From the NCBI GenBank assembly GCA_965653225.1, contig CBFGZI010000004.1, forward strand, positions 1-64,000: a stretch of DNA of 64,000 nucleotides, read 5' to 3'. Position 1 is the stretch's first letter. The number at the start of each line of letters is the position of its first letter. Source of the DNA: JALZDI01 sp965653225. GTDB taxonomy: Bacteria; Actinomycetota; Actinomycetes; Propionibacteriales; Nocardioidaceae. The position numbers and the translations under genes are program-made. Shown here piece by piece: positions 31,609-40,271 of this stretch. The notes under the pieces are model-generated. The model was not told where the DNA came from. It saw only the letters and a list, made by a program, of their open reading frames with translations, and searched no databases.

Positions 31609-33270
31609 TCAGCGGCCCCGGTACGCGGCGTCCCCGCCGCGTTCGCGCTCCATGTGCGGGTAGCGGTAGTCCTTCGGCGGCACGAACGTCTCCTTGATCG
31701 AGCGCGTCGACGTCCACCGCAGCAGGTTGTGCGGTGAGCCGGCCTTGTCGTTGGTGCCGGACGCGCGGGCGCCGCCGAACGGCTGCTGGCCCACGATGGA
31801 GCCGGTCGGCTTGTCGTTGAGGTAGAAGTTGCCGGCCGCGAACCGCAGCTTCTCGGAGGCCCACGCCAGCACCCGCCGGTCCTGCGCCTGGATCGCGCGG
31901 GTGAGTGCGTACGGCGCGAACGACTCCATCTGCTCGACGACCGGCTCGAAGTCGCGGTCGTCGTAGACGTGCACGGCGAGGATCGGGCCGAAGTACTCGT
32001 CGCGGAACATCGCGTCGGTCGGGTCGCCGGCCTCGACGACGGTGGGACGCACGAAGTAGCCCACCGAGTCGTCGATCTGGCCGCCGGCCACGATGTCGAG
32101 CGAGCGGGACCGCTTGGCGCGCGAGATCGCCTTCTTGTGCTTGGCGAACGCGCGGTCGTCGATCACCGCGCCCATGAAGTTCGACAGGTCGGTGGGGTCG
32201 CCCACGGCGATGGCGTCGACCTCGGACACGAAGTCGTCGCGCATCCGCTTCCAGAGGCTCTTCGGGACGTAGGCACGCGAGGCCGCCGAGCACTTCTGGC
32301 CCTGGTACTCGAAGGCGCCGCGCAGCATGGCCACGCGCAGCACGTCCGGGTCGGCCGAGGGGTGCGCGACGATGAAGTCCTTGCCGCCGGTCTCGCCCAC
32401 GATGCGGGGGTAGCTGCGGTAGCGGTCGATGTTCTCGCCGATCGAGCGCCACAGGTACTTGAACGTCCCGGTGGAGCCGGTGAAGTGGATGCCGGCCAGG
32501 TCGGGGTGCTTGAGCGCCACCTCGGACACCGCGACGCCGTCGCCGGGCAGCATGTTGATGACACCGGGAGGCATCCCGGCCTCCTCCAGCAGCTGCATGA
32601 GGAAGTGCGCGGAGAACTGCTGGGTCGGCGAGGGCTTCCAGACCACGGTGTTGCCCATCAGCGCCGGTGCGGTGGGCAGGTTGCCCGCGATCGCGGTGAA
32701 GTTGAACGGCGTGATCGCGTAGACGAAGCCCTCGAGCGGCCGGTGGTCGAGCCGGTTCCACACGCCGGGGGCGTTGGCGACCGGCTGCTCGGTCAGGATC
32801 TCGCGTGCGAACGCGACGTTGAAGCGCCAGAAGTCGGCCAGCTCGCAGACCGCGTCGATCTCGGCCTGCCACGCGGTCTTGGACTGGCCCAGCACGGTGG
32901 CCGCGTTGAGGGTCTGGCGCCACGGCCCGGACAGCAGGTCGGCCGCCTTCAGCAGGATCGCGGCCCGGTCGTCGAACGACATGGCCCGCCACTGCGGCGC
33001 CGCCTCGGTCGCGGCGGCGATGGCGGCCTTGGCGTCCTTGTTCGTCGCGTTGTGCATCGTGCCGAGCACGTGCTGGTGGTTGTGCGGCTGCACGGCGTCG
33101 ATCTCGGCGCCGCCGCCGGAGACCTTCTGGCCGCCGATGGTCGCGGTCAGCTCCAGCTGGGTCTTCTGCAGCTCCACCAGCGCCGCCTCGAGCTCGGTGC
33201 GCTCGGGGCTTCCGGGTGCGTAGTGGAGGTTGGGCTCGTTGACCGGCCTGGGTACCTGGGTGATCGCGTC
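31609..33270 (-). CDS. pruA: L-glutamate gamma-semialdehyde dehydrogenase (P5C dehydrogenase)
   Basis: Second enzyme of proline catabolism: oxidises glutamate semialdehyde (from pyrroline-5-carboxylate) to glutamate with NAD. The 553 residues match the RocA/PruA group: AITPFNFTAIAGNLPTAPAL, HFTGSTGTFKYLW, VGETGGKDFIVAHPSAD with catalytic Glu, and EYQGQKCSAASRAYVPKS with catalytic Cys327. ATG 33270 is preceded by GGAG ten bases away. No proline dehydrogenase gene is adjacent. The product glutamate is substrate for the NAD-GDH encoded 2 kb away on the same strand, so the two fit one catabolic route. Confidence 0.95.
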   Translation of the reverse strand, partial: DAITQVPRPVNEPNLHYAPGSPERTELEAALVELQKTQLELTATIGGQKVSGGGAEIDAVQPHNHQHVLGTMHNATNKDAKAAIAAATEAAPQWRAMSFDDRAAILLKAADLLSGPWRQTLNAATVLGQSKTAWQAEIDAVCELADFWRFNVAFAREILTEQPVANAPGVWNRLDHRPLEGFVYAITPFNFTAIAGNLPTAPALMGNTVVWKPSPTQQFSAHFLMQLLEEAGMPPGVINMLPGDGVAVSEVALKHPDLAGIHFTGSTGTFKYLWRSIGENIDRYRSYPRIVGETGGKDFIVAHPSADPDVLRVAMLRGAFEYQGQKCSAASRAYVPKSLWKRMRDDFVSEVDAIAVGDPTDLSNFMGAVIDDRAFAKHKKAISRAKRSRSLDIVAGGQIDDSVGYFVRPTVVEAGDPTDAMFRDEYFGPILAVHVYDDRDFEPVVEQMESFAPYALTRAIQAQDRRVLAWASEKLRFAAGNFYLNDKPTGSIVGQQPFGGARASGTNDKAGSPHNLLRWTSTRSIKETFVPPKDYRYPHMERERGGDAAYRGR

Positions 33271-33393
33271 CATCTGTGGTTCGCTCCGTGACTGCCGGTG
33301 GCTGCTCGTCGTCGAGCGCCACTCCTGCCCTGATGTCGTCATCGTGTCACGCGCGAGCGGCTACTCCCAAGTCACGCTCGGGCCGCCCACGGG

Positions 33394-34410
33394 TCATGCG
33401 GACTTGCGCTTCTGGGCGGCCGTCTTCTTCGTCGTCGACTTCTTCGCGGTGGTCTTCTTGGCCGTGCTCGACCGGCTGGACGCGGCCTTCTTGGCGGTGC
33501 TCTTGCTCGCCGTCTTCTTGGCCGTGGTCTTCTTCGTGGTGCTCTTCTTGGCCGCGGCCTTCCTGGTCGCCGCCTTCTTCGTCGCGCCGTCGCCGGACGC
33601 TGCCGTCGCAGACTCGGTGCCCGTCTTCTCGCCGCGCCGGCGCTTGGCCGCCTCGACCGAGGCGCGCAGTGCCGCGACCAGGTCGACGACCTCGCCGGAG
33701 TCGGACGCCTCCTCCTGTGGTTGCGGGGGCTCCAGGCCGGAGGCCTTCGCCTCGACGAGCGCCTCGAGTGCCTCGCGGTACTCGCTGTGGTAGCGGGTGG
33801 GGTCGAACTCCGCCTCCAGCGTGGCGATGTAGGCCTCGGCCATTTGCCGTTCCTGGTCGCGTACGGTCACGTCGGCGTCGGGGACCGCGAAGTCCGAGGA
33901 CCGGACCTCCTCGGGCCACAGCATGGTCTGCAGCACCAGCGCGCCCTCCTTCTCCCGGAGCAGCGCGAGGGTCTCGCGGGTGCGGATCGCGACCTTGACC
34001 AGCGCGCACTGCCGGGTGTTGGTCAGCGCGTCGCGCAGCAGCACGTACGGCTTGGCGCCGGGGCCGTCGGCCGCGAGGTAGTAGGCCTTGGCGTAGTAAA
34101 GCGGGTCGACGTCGTCGATGGGGACGAACTCCAGCACCTCGATCGACTTGGCCGTCGGCAGCGGGAGCTGGGCGAAGTCCTCGCTGGACAGGATCATCAT
34201 CCGCCCGTCGGGAAGCTCGTAGCCCCGGCCGATGTCGGAGTACGGCACCTCCTGGCCGTCCTTCTCGCACACCCGGCGGTAGCGGATACGGCCGCCGTCC
34301 TCGGTGTGCACCTGGCGGAAGGAGATGTCCTTCTCCTCGGTGGCCGAGTACACCTTGATGGGGATCGTGACCATCCCGAAGGAGATGGTGCCTTTCCAGA
34401 TGGCCTGCAT
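33394..34410 (-). CDS. ku: Non-homologous end-joining protein Ku
   Basis: Bacterial Ku, a homodimeric ring that threads onto DNA ends and recruits LigD. Residues 1-250 give the Ku core (MQAIWKGTISFGMVTIPIKVYSAT, CEKDGQEVPYSDIGRGYE, DVDPLYYAKAYYL). The last 80 residues form a lysine-alanine-threonine tail built from repeated KKT/KKS units, much like histone H1 or actinobacterial HupB tails; such extensions bind DNA and affect sliding in mycobacterial Ku. No ligD or polymerase domain gene lies in the window, so the partner must be elsewhere. ATG 34410 lacks a strong ribosome site. Confidence 0.95.
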   Translation of the reverse strand: MQAIWKGTISFGMVTIPIKVYSATEEKDISFRQVHTEDGGRIRYRRVCEKDGQEVPYSDIGRGYELPDGRMMILSSEDFAQLPLPTAKSIEVLEFVPIDDVDPLYYAKAYYLAADGPGAKPYVLLRDALTNTRQCALVKVAIRTRETLALLREKEGALVLQTMLWPEEVRSSDFAVPDADVTVRDQERQMAEAYIATLEAEFDPTRYHSEYREALEALVEAKASGLEPPQPQEEASDSGEVVDLVAALRASVEAAKRRRGEKTGTESATAASGDGATKKAATRKAAAKKSTTKKTTAKKTASKSTAKKAASSRSSTAKKTTAKKSTTKKTAAQKRKSA

Positions 34411-34455
34411 CGACTCACCGTCCCTATCCCCGATGCGGTCACGGGCTGTTGGTGC

Positions 34456-34941
34456 TCACGCTAGTAGGTCGCCGATCTCCTGGGTGGCGAACCAGGCCAG
34501 CTCGTGTCCCTCGCAGGCGTCGAGCAGGAACTCCTCGTCGTCGTCGCGCGGGCCACCGGCACGCAGCACCGCCACCGCCGCGGCGACGTCGGGCTCTGCC
34601 TCGTCGGTGTCGGCGTGGACCGCGGCCACCTGCCGCACGGGCACCGCCTGGGGCACCTCGACCGCGGCCGGGTCGTGCTCCTCGACGGGAATGGCGTCGT
34701 TCACGTCCACCGCCACCACCATCCGCCGCGGCGGGTCCTCCTCCGACCGCGCCAGCAGCCGCAGCGACGTGCGCGCCGCGACGGTCATCGCGACGTACTC
34801 CAGCTCCTCCTCGTCGCCCTCGGCGTAGGCCTCGCGCAGGGCGCCGGTCACGGCGTACCCGAGCAGCGGGCTGGGTCCGAGGCCCCCAGAGGCGACCAGC
34901 TCACGCAGCTCGGTCTGCGTGGCCGGGATGAAGACTCGCAT
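34456..34941 (-). CDS. Conserved actinobacterial protein (DUF6912-like)
   Basis: A 161-residue cytoplasmic protein beginning MRVFIPATQTELRELVASGGL, with a strand-rich core (RRMVVAVDVNDAIPVEEHDP) and an acidic C-terminus (GPRDDDEEFLLDACEGHELAWFATQEIG). I recognise it as a conserved actinobacterial family, probably DUF6912, without known function. ATG 34941 overlaps the stop of the acyltransferase gene by four bases, so the two are translationally coupled. Ku lies directly downstream. Confidence 0.7.
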   Translation of the reverse strand: MRVFIPATQTELRELVASGGLGPSPLLGYAVTGALREAYAEGDEEELEYVAMTVAARTSLRLLARSEEDPPRRMVVAVDVNDAIPVEEHDPAAVEVPQAVPVRQVAAVHADTDEAEPDVAAAVAVLRAGGPRDDDEEFLLDACEGHELAWFATQEIGDLLA

Positions 34942-36431
34942 CAGGTGGTCCGCTTGCGGGTGTTCGGCCGCTTGGTGGTCGTACGCCCGCTGCGGCTGCT
35001 GTTGGGCTTGGTGCGCCCGAGTGGTGCGCGCGCACGGCTCTCGGTGGTGGTGTCGACCAGCTCCGAGAGCGACTCGGTGATGCACTGGGCGAGCACGTCG
35101 ACGTCGGGCACCGCGTCGCGGTCGGCCTCGAGGCCGTAGAAGACGTGTCCGTCGTAGGACGTCACACCGACGGCGAGCGGCTGGCCCTGCAGCAGCGGCA
35201 GCACGGGGTAGCTGGCCAGCATCCGCGCCCCCAGCGCGTACCGCGGGAACTGCGGGCCCGGGACGTTGGTGACCATCAGGTTGAACGTGCGCCGGGGGTA
35301 GGTGGCGGCGACCCGCGCGCCGAGCGCGTGCAGCGTGGTCGGGGCGAAGCCGCGGATGTCCGCCAGCCGTGTGGCCGACACCGCGCGGCCGGTCTCCTTG
35401 TGCGCCTTGAGCGCGTACGACACCTGGTGCAGCCGCATCACCGGGCTGTTCTCCCCCACCGGCAGCGACAGCAGGTGGGGCGTCACCCGGCTCCCGACGG
35501 CGGTGTACTCGCCCTCGTCGTTGACCACGCTCATCGGCACCAGCGCCTTGACTCGGGTGGTGGACCGGACCGACTCGGCGCGGGTGAGCAGCCAGGCACG
35601 CAGCGCGCCGGTGATGACCGCGAGGACCGCGTCGTTGACGGTGCCGCCGTGCACCGAGCGCACGCGCCGGTAGTCGGAGAGCTGGGTCTCGACGGTGACG
35701 AACCGCCGCTGCTCGGACAGCGTGCCGGTGAGCGGGCCGTCGGCGACACCGCGGGGTGCGGCGATCATCGCGCTGACCGCCTCGGCTGCGCCCTGCACGC
35801 GCAGCACGCCGCCCTTGACACCCGCGACCCCGCCCTTGACCGTGTCGACGACCTGGGTCGGGTGGCGCAGGGTGTCGCCGACGGCCTCGGAGAGCAGCGA
35901 GAGCGTGCTCGGCCGTTTCTGCGGCACCCACTCGTCGCGGGTGGACTCAGGGGGCTCGGCCTGGTCGTCGAGGATGAGCTGGCCCAGGTCGAGGGTCTCG
36001 ACGCCGTCGACGAGCACCTGGTGGGCCTTGCTGAACACGGCGAACCGGCCGTGCTCGAGGCCCTCGACCAGGTAGACCTCCCACAGTGGGCGGCTGCGGT
36101 CGAGCCGGCGGCTCATCACCCGGCTGACCAGCTCGCGCAGCTGGTCCATGGAGCCGGGACGGGGCAGCGCGGAGCGTCGTACGTGGTAGGTGAGGTCGAA
36201 GTCGTCGTCGTCGACCCACACCGGGTTCGCCAGGCCGCCGGGCACGGAGAGCAGCCGCTGCCGGTAGCGCGGTACGAACGCGATCCGGTCGGCGATCAGC
36301 GCGATGAGGTTCTCGTAGTCGAAGCCGTCGCCGGGGGGCTCGAAGATCTCCAGGGTGGCGACGTGCATGGGAGTGCTGGCGGACTCCTGGGCGAGGAACG
36401 ACATGTCCGCCGCCCGTAGTCGCTCTGCCAT
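34941..36431 (-). CDS. Wax ester synthase/DGAT-like acyltransferase, altered motif
   Basis: A 496-residue member of the WS/DGAT family that esterifies diacylglycerol or alcohols with acyl-CoA. The order of family marks is kept: DLTYHVRRSALPRPG, LDRSRPLWEVYLVEGL, LVPMSV, NLMVTNVPGPQFPRYALGARM and GVTSYDGHVFYGL. The catalytic HHxxxDG, however, reads HQVLVDG (137-143): the second His, usually regarded as the general base, is Gln (codon CAG). The enzyme may be inactive, work with altered chemistry, or use a different substrate. The C-terminus ends in a basic Arg/Lys/Thr-rich tail of about 30 residues, unusual for the family. Confidence 0.87.
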   Translation of the reverse strand: MAERLRAADMSFLAQESASTPMHVATLEIFEPPGDGFDYENLIALIADRIAFVPRYRQRLLSVPGGLANPVWVDDDDFDLTYHVRRSALPRPGSMDQLRELVSRVMSRRLDRSRPLWEVYLVEGLEHGRFAVFSKAHQVLVDGVETLDLGQLILDDQAEPPESTRDEWVPQKRPSTLSLLSEAVGDTLRHPTQVVDTVKGGVAGVKGGVLRVQGAAEAVSAMIAAPRGVADGPLTGTLSEQRRFVTVETQLSDYRRVRSVHGGTVNDAVLAVITGALRAWLLTRAESVRSTTRVKALVPMSVVNDEGEYTAVGSRVTPHLLSLPVGENSPVMRLHQVSYALKAHKETGRAVSATRLADIRGFAPTTLHALGARVAATYPRRTFNLMVTNVPGPQFPRYALGARMLASYPVLPLLQGQPLAVGVTSYDGHVFYGLEADRDAVPDVDVLAQCITESLSELVDTTTESRARAPLGRTKPNSSRSGRTTTKRPNTRKRTT

Positions 36432-36587
36432 CCAGGCTCCTCCCGTGACGCTGCTCTCAACCGCACCAGACCGGAACCCTCATCGTGGCACGGTCGTCTG
36501 GTCCAATAGGTGGCGGGCACGCCTAGCGCGTGTGCCCGTCCCCTTGTACGTGTCGAGTACGTGCCGACTGTCGAGGAGTGTGCGCTG

Positions 36588-36962
36588 ATGCGTGGTGCCG
36601 GGCGCCTGCTGCCCGTGGTGCTGCTGGTCGCGACCCTGGCCCTGGCCGGGTGCGGGGGCTCGAGCAGCTCGGAGTCGCCGCCACCCACCAAGCCGGTCGA
36701 CATCCACGTCAAGATCGCCAACGGCCAGGTCACGCCGGCCGGTGAGCGGGTCGACGTCACGGTCGGGCAGACGATCCGGGTCATCGTGAACAGCGACGCC
36801 GCCGACGAGCTGCACGTGCACTCGTCGCCCGACCACGAGTTCGAGATCCCGGCGGGCGCGCACGGCAAGGTCTACAAGTTCACGCTCGACAAGCCGGGCG
36901 TCGTCGAGGTCGAGCTGCACAAGCTCGACGAGGTCGTCGTCAGCCTCGCGGCGCGTCCCTGA
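36588..36962 (+). CDS. Cupredoxin-like lipoprotein
   Basis: A 124-residue lipoprotein. The signal peptide ends in the lipobox LALAGC with Cys22 as lipidated residue; a Ser/Pro-rich linker follows, then a cupredoxin-type beta sandwich. Candidate metal ligands are His76 and His78 (ELHVHSSPDHEF), His83 and His111 (VVEVELHKLDE); there is no Cys between them, so this would not be a classical blue type 1 site. GAGGAG stands nine bases before ATG 36588. It lies two bases ahead of a multi-span membrane protein gene, so the two are one transcription unit and probably one membrane complex. Metal identity (copper is the family default) is inference. Confidence 0.82.
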   Translation: MRGAGRLLPVVLLVATLALAGCGGSSSSESPPPTKPVDIHVKIANGQVTPAGERVDVTVGQTIRVIVNSDAADELHVHSSPDHEFEIPAGAHGKVYKFTLDKPGVVEVELHKLDEVVVSLAARP

Positions 36963-36964
36963 CC

Positions 36965-38299
36965 GTGGCACCCGGCGCGGCTCTCGTTCTCGCCCACGGC
37001 GTCGGCGGTGGCCGAGACCTGCCCATCCCGGCCCAGTACGCCGTCATCGGGGCGGCCTGGGCCCTGGTCATCTCGTTCACTCTGCTGGCGTTCGCCTGGC
37101 GCACGTCGAAGTTCCGCGGCGACGAGTCCGGCGTCCCGGTGCCGCAGTGGATGGCCAGGGCGGTGGACTCGCCGTGGACCCACGCGCTGGTCCGGTTGGT
37201 CGTGCTGGCGTTCACCGCGCTGTTCCTGGTGGCGCTGCTGTTCGGTCCCGACCTGATCACCAACCCGGCGTTCGGGATGTTCTACGTGTTCATCTGGGTC
37301 GGGATCGTCCCTGCCTCGCTGCTGTTCGGCCCGATCTGGAGGCTGGCCAGCCCGATGCGGCTGGTGCACGGCGGGCTGGCGCGGCTGATGCGCACCAACC
37401 CCGACGAGGGCCTGTTCCGCATGCCCGCCTGGGTGGGACTCTGGCCGGGGGCGCTGGGGCTGCTCACCTTCGTCTGGCTGGAGCTGGTCTACCCGGAGAA
37501 CTCGTTCCTGGTGTCCCTGCGCGGCTGGATCGGCCTGTACGTGGCGATCCTGCTCATCGGGTCGGTCGCGTTCGGGCGGACGTGGTTCGCCCAGGCCGAC
37601 CCGTTCGAGGTGTTCTCGTCACTGGTGGCACGGCTGTCGCCGTTCGGCCGCCGCACCGACGGCGCCGTGGTCGTACGCAACCCGCTGGAGAACCTCGACG
37701 GCATGAGGCCGGTACCCGGTTTGGTCGCCGTGGTCGCAGTGATGTTCGGCTCCACCGGGTTCGACAGCTTCAGCCAGAGCCCGTTCTGGCTCACGTTCGC
37801 GCAGGGAATCGACGTCGACCCGGTACTGATCGACAGCGCCGTGCTGCTCGGGTTCGTGCTTGTCGTCGGGGTGTCGTTCGCCGTGGCCACCATGGCGGTC
37901 GGGGGCCTCGGGCACATCGAGCGCCGCCGGCTGCCGCGGATGTTCGCGCACTCGGTGGTGCCGATCATCGTGGGCTACTTCGTCGCCCACTACCTGTCGC
38001 TGTTCGTCGAGACCGGCCAGCAGACGCTCGCGCAGATGAGCGACCCGCTCGGCACCGGCGCCGACCTGTTCGGCACGGCCGGCATGGGCGTGGACTACGT
38101 CCTGAGCCTGCACCCGGGCGTGCTCGCGGTCACCAAGGTCGCCGCGGTGGTCACCGGCCACCTGCTCGGCGCGGTGTCGGCACACGACCGCGCGGTGCGC
38201 GTGCTGCCACGCGGGCGGGAGCTGGTGGGGCAGGTGCCGCTGCTGGTGATCATGGTGTTCTACACCAGCGCGGGCCTGTACCTGCTGCTGTCGTCGTAG
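36965..38299 (+). CDS. Multi-span integral membrane protein, cupredoxin partner
   Basis: A 444-residue protein with about 10-12 hydrophobic spans. It opens with a histidine-bearing segment LAHGVGGGRDLPIPAQY outside or at the first span. Later conserved-looking pieces are NPLENLDGMRPVPGL and STGFDSFSQSPFW. I recall similar actinobacterial proteins labelled 'fenitrothion hydrolase', a name I consider unreliable for function. GTG 36965 follows the cupredoxin lipoprotein stop by two bases, so a joint role in metal handling or a redox step at the membrane is the best inference. It converges on a HAD hydrolase gene with a CCGCCGCGGCGG palindrome (38321-38332) between. Confidence 0.72.
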   Translation: MAPGAALVLAHGVGGGRDLPIPAQYAVIGAAWALVISFTLLAFAWRTSKFRGDESGVPVPQWMARAVDSPWTHALVRLVVLAFTALFLVALLFGPDLITNPAFGMFYVFIWVGIVPASLLFGPIWRLASPMRLVHGGLARLMRTNPDEGLFRMPAWVGLWPGALGLLTFVWLELVYPENSFLVSLRGWIGLYVAILLIGSVAFGRTWFAQADPFEVFSSLVARLSPFGRRTDGAVVVRNPLENLDGMRPVPGLVAVVAVMFGSTGFDSFSQSPFWLTFAQGIDVDPVLIDSAVLLGFVLVVGVSFAVATMAVGGLGHIERRRLPRMFAHSVVPIIVGYFVAHYLSLFVETGQQTLAQMSDPLGTGADLFGTAGMGVDYVLSLHPGVLAVTKVAAVVTGHLLGAVSAHDRAVRVLPRGRELVGQVPLLVIMVFYTSAGLYLLLSS

Positions 38300-38320
38300 C
38301 GAGGGACGCATCACCCGCGT

Positions 38321-38332
38321 CCGCCGCGGCGG
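38321..38332. terminator. Palindrome between convergent genes
   Basis: CCGCCGCGGCGG, a perfect 12-bp palindrome, fills the last third of the 33-base gap between the membrane-protein gene and the HAD gene. It could serve as a two-way transcription end. There is no U tract and the stem would have no loop-stabilising spacer, so confidence is low. Confidence 0.3.
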
Positions 38333-38998
38333 TCAGCTCAGCGGGACGCCGAACAGCTCCTCGAGGCGGCTCGCGGTCTGCTCGTACGAGCGGTGCAGGA
38401 TCCCGGTCATCCCGAGCCGGTCCGCGGCCTCGACGTTCACCCTGAGGTCGTCGACGAAGACGCAGTGCCCGGCGTCGACGCCGAGCCGATCGACGGTGAG
38501 CTCGAAGATCTCCGGCTCCGGCTTGCGCCTGCCGACCTCACCGGAGATGACCACGACGTCGAACATGTCGTCCCAGCCGTCCCGCGGGTAGCGGTTGCCC
38601 CAGGAGTTGGACAACAGGGCGGTCCTGATGCCGTGACGTCGGGCCCGGGTGACCAGGGCGTTCATCGCGTGCGCGGTCTCGAAGGAGGCGAACATGCGCC
38701 CGAGCAGGCCCTCGGTCTCCACCGGATGCCCGTCCAGGCGGCGGATCTCGGCCGCCAGCCGGCTCTCGAAGTCGGGGACGGTGATCTCACCCCGCTCGAT
38801 CGCGTGGATCGGGTTGATCTCGGCCTCGAGCTGCTCCTCCGGTGACAACCAGCGCCGCATCGCCTGCCGGTAGTGGTCGAAGTCGATGCCCTCGCGGTCG
38901 GCCCAGGTGCGTACGGCCAGGTCGAGGCGCTCGGTGAGCACGCCGCCCCAGTCGACGATCAGCGCGCGCGGCGGGGACGGAGGGGACGGCGCGGACAT
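38333..38998 (-). CDS. HAD-family hydrolase
   Basis: A 221-residue haloacid dehalogenase-like phosphatase. Motif I is LIVDWGGVL, with the nucleophile Asp but Gly in place of the second Asp; motif II is LLSNSW, motif III the Lys in GRRKPEPEIF and motif IV VFVDDLRVN. DWGGVL/DFGGVL variants are common in the HAD-IA subgroup that includes epoxide-hydrolase N-terminal domains, so this may not be a simple phosphatase. ATG 38998 fits the fold; the longer frame upstream is arginine-proline-rich. It lies 10 bases downstream of the TadZ-like gene on the same strand. Confidence 0.85.
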   Translation of the reverse strand: MSAPSPPSPPRALIVDWGGVLTERLDLAVRTWADREGIDFDHYRQAMRRWLSPEEQLEAEINPIHAIERGEITVPDFESRLAAEIRRLDGHPVETEGLLGRMFASFETAHAMNALVTRARRHGIRTALLSNSWGNRYPRDGWDDMFDVVVISGEVGRRKPEPEIFELTVDRLGVDAGHCVFVDDLRVNVEAADRLGMTGILHRSYEQTASRLEELFGVPLS

Positions 38999-39008
38999 GG
39001 GCCGCAGA

Positions 39009-40271
39009 CTACGAAACTCGTCCCAGCCGTCGGGGACCCCGGCGCCGGCGGGGCCCCGGCGGCGAGACGCCGGCAAGGTCGGCCGCCAGGTCGCGCAGGG
39101 CGGTACGCAGCGGCGAGGCGGGCGCGGCCTCGGCGAGCGTCTTGCCGTGCACCAGGGCCTTGTCGCAGGCGGTGCGGTCCTCGGGGAGCACCACGCCCGG
39201 GCTGCGGTCCGTGAACCGCTCGATCATCGCCGTCGCCTCGGTCGCGGACCAGCCCAGGCTCGGGCGCATGCGGTTGACGACCACCGTCGGCCGGCAGCCG
39301 GGCACCGCGGCGGTGAGGTCGACGACGCCCCGTGCCAGCCGGCTGAGCCCCACCGGGTCGGCCGCACCCACCGCCAGCACGCGGTCGGCCTGCTCGAGCA
39401 CACACAGTGTCGCGCCGTTGCGGCGCGGAGCCGCGGTGTCGAACATCAGGTCCTCGTCGCTCTCCAGGCTGAACCCGCAGTCGACGACGACGTAGGAGGA
39501 CAGCGCCCGTGCCGAGGCCAGGACCGAGGACATCGCCGCCGGCGACAGCTCGGGCCACCGGTCGGGTCGCGGCAGCCCGGTGAGCACCCTGGTCCGTCCG
39601 ACCGTGCGGCAGTGCGTCGCCAGGGCCGGCGGGTCGAGCACGCCGGCCTTGGCGTTCCGCGCGGCCGCCAGCAGCCCGGACACGTCGTCGAGCATCGCGA
39701 GGTGCTGGGCGACGGCGCCGCCGTAGACGTCGGCGTCGACCAGCAGGGTCGGCTGACCGAGCTCGGCCATCTCGGAGGCCAGGCCCGTGGCCACGGTGGT
39801 GCGGCCCGGTGCGCCGGCGGGTCCCCATACGGCGACCACCTCACCCAGCCCGGCCGGGACGTCATCGTCCGGTGCGGCGTCCGTCGGGTCCCTCGACGAC
39901 GAAGCAGCCCCGCGGTACTCGAGGCACTCCACCACCTGGCCGGCGAGGTCGGCCGACCCGTCGGTCACGAGTACCGCCGTGACGCCGATCTGGTGCAGCC
40001 GGCTCACCGGTGCCGAGTCGTCGGTGACCACGCCCAGTGGCTCCACCCCGGAGACACGCAGTGCGGCGACCACGTCGGCGTCGAGGTGCGGCAGGTCGTC
40101 GGCCACGAGCGCGGCGACCGCACGGCCGGTCGCGGCCGCGGCGACCAGGTCGGCGACGTCGACGCAGCGGCGCACGATGTGGACGCCTGCGCGTTCGGAG
40201 TGCTGCAGTGCCATCACGACCGAGGACTCCAGGGCCGTGCCGGCCAGCGCCACCAGCACCGGGACCGTCAT
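39009..40271 (-). CDS. TadZ/CpaE-like ParA-family ATPase
   Basis: A 420-residue protein: an N-terminal receiver-like or atypical regulatory half (to about residue 140), then a MinD/ParA ATPase half. The P-loop reads VWGPAGAPGRTTVATGLASE, a deviant Walker A in which Arg stands for the catalytic Lys, followed by LLVDADVYGGAVAQHL and VVVDCGFSLES for the switch and Walker B regions. TadZ/CpaE proteins localise Tad pilus machinery, and the ATG at 40271 overlaps the stop of the SAF-domain gene, as tad genes do. This is a second tad locus, 17 kb from tadABC. ParA-type partition is excluded by the neighbours. Confidence 0.78.
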   Translation of the reverse strand: MTVPVLVALAGTALESSVVMALQHSERAGVHIVRRCVDVADLVAAAATGRAVAALVADDLPHLDADVVAALRVSGVEPLGVVTDDSAPVSRLHQIGVTAVLVTDGSADLAGQVVECLEYRGAASSSRDPTDAAPDDDVPAGLGEVVAVWGPAGAPGRTTVATGLASEMAELGQPTLLVDADVYGGAVAQHLAMLDDVSGLLAAARNAKAGVLDPPALATHCRTVGRTRVLTGLPRPDRWPELSPAAMSSVLASARALSSYVVVDCGFSLESDEDLMFDTAAPRRNGATLCVLEQADRVLAVGAADPVGLSRLARGVVDLTAAVPGCRPTVVVNRMRPSLGWSATEATAMIERFTDRSPGVVLPEDRTACDKALVHGKTLAEAAPASPLRTALRDLAADLAGVSPPGPRRRRGPRRLGRVS

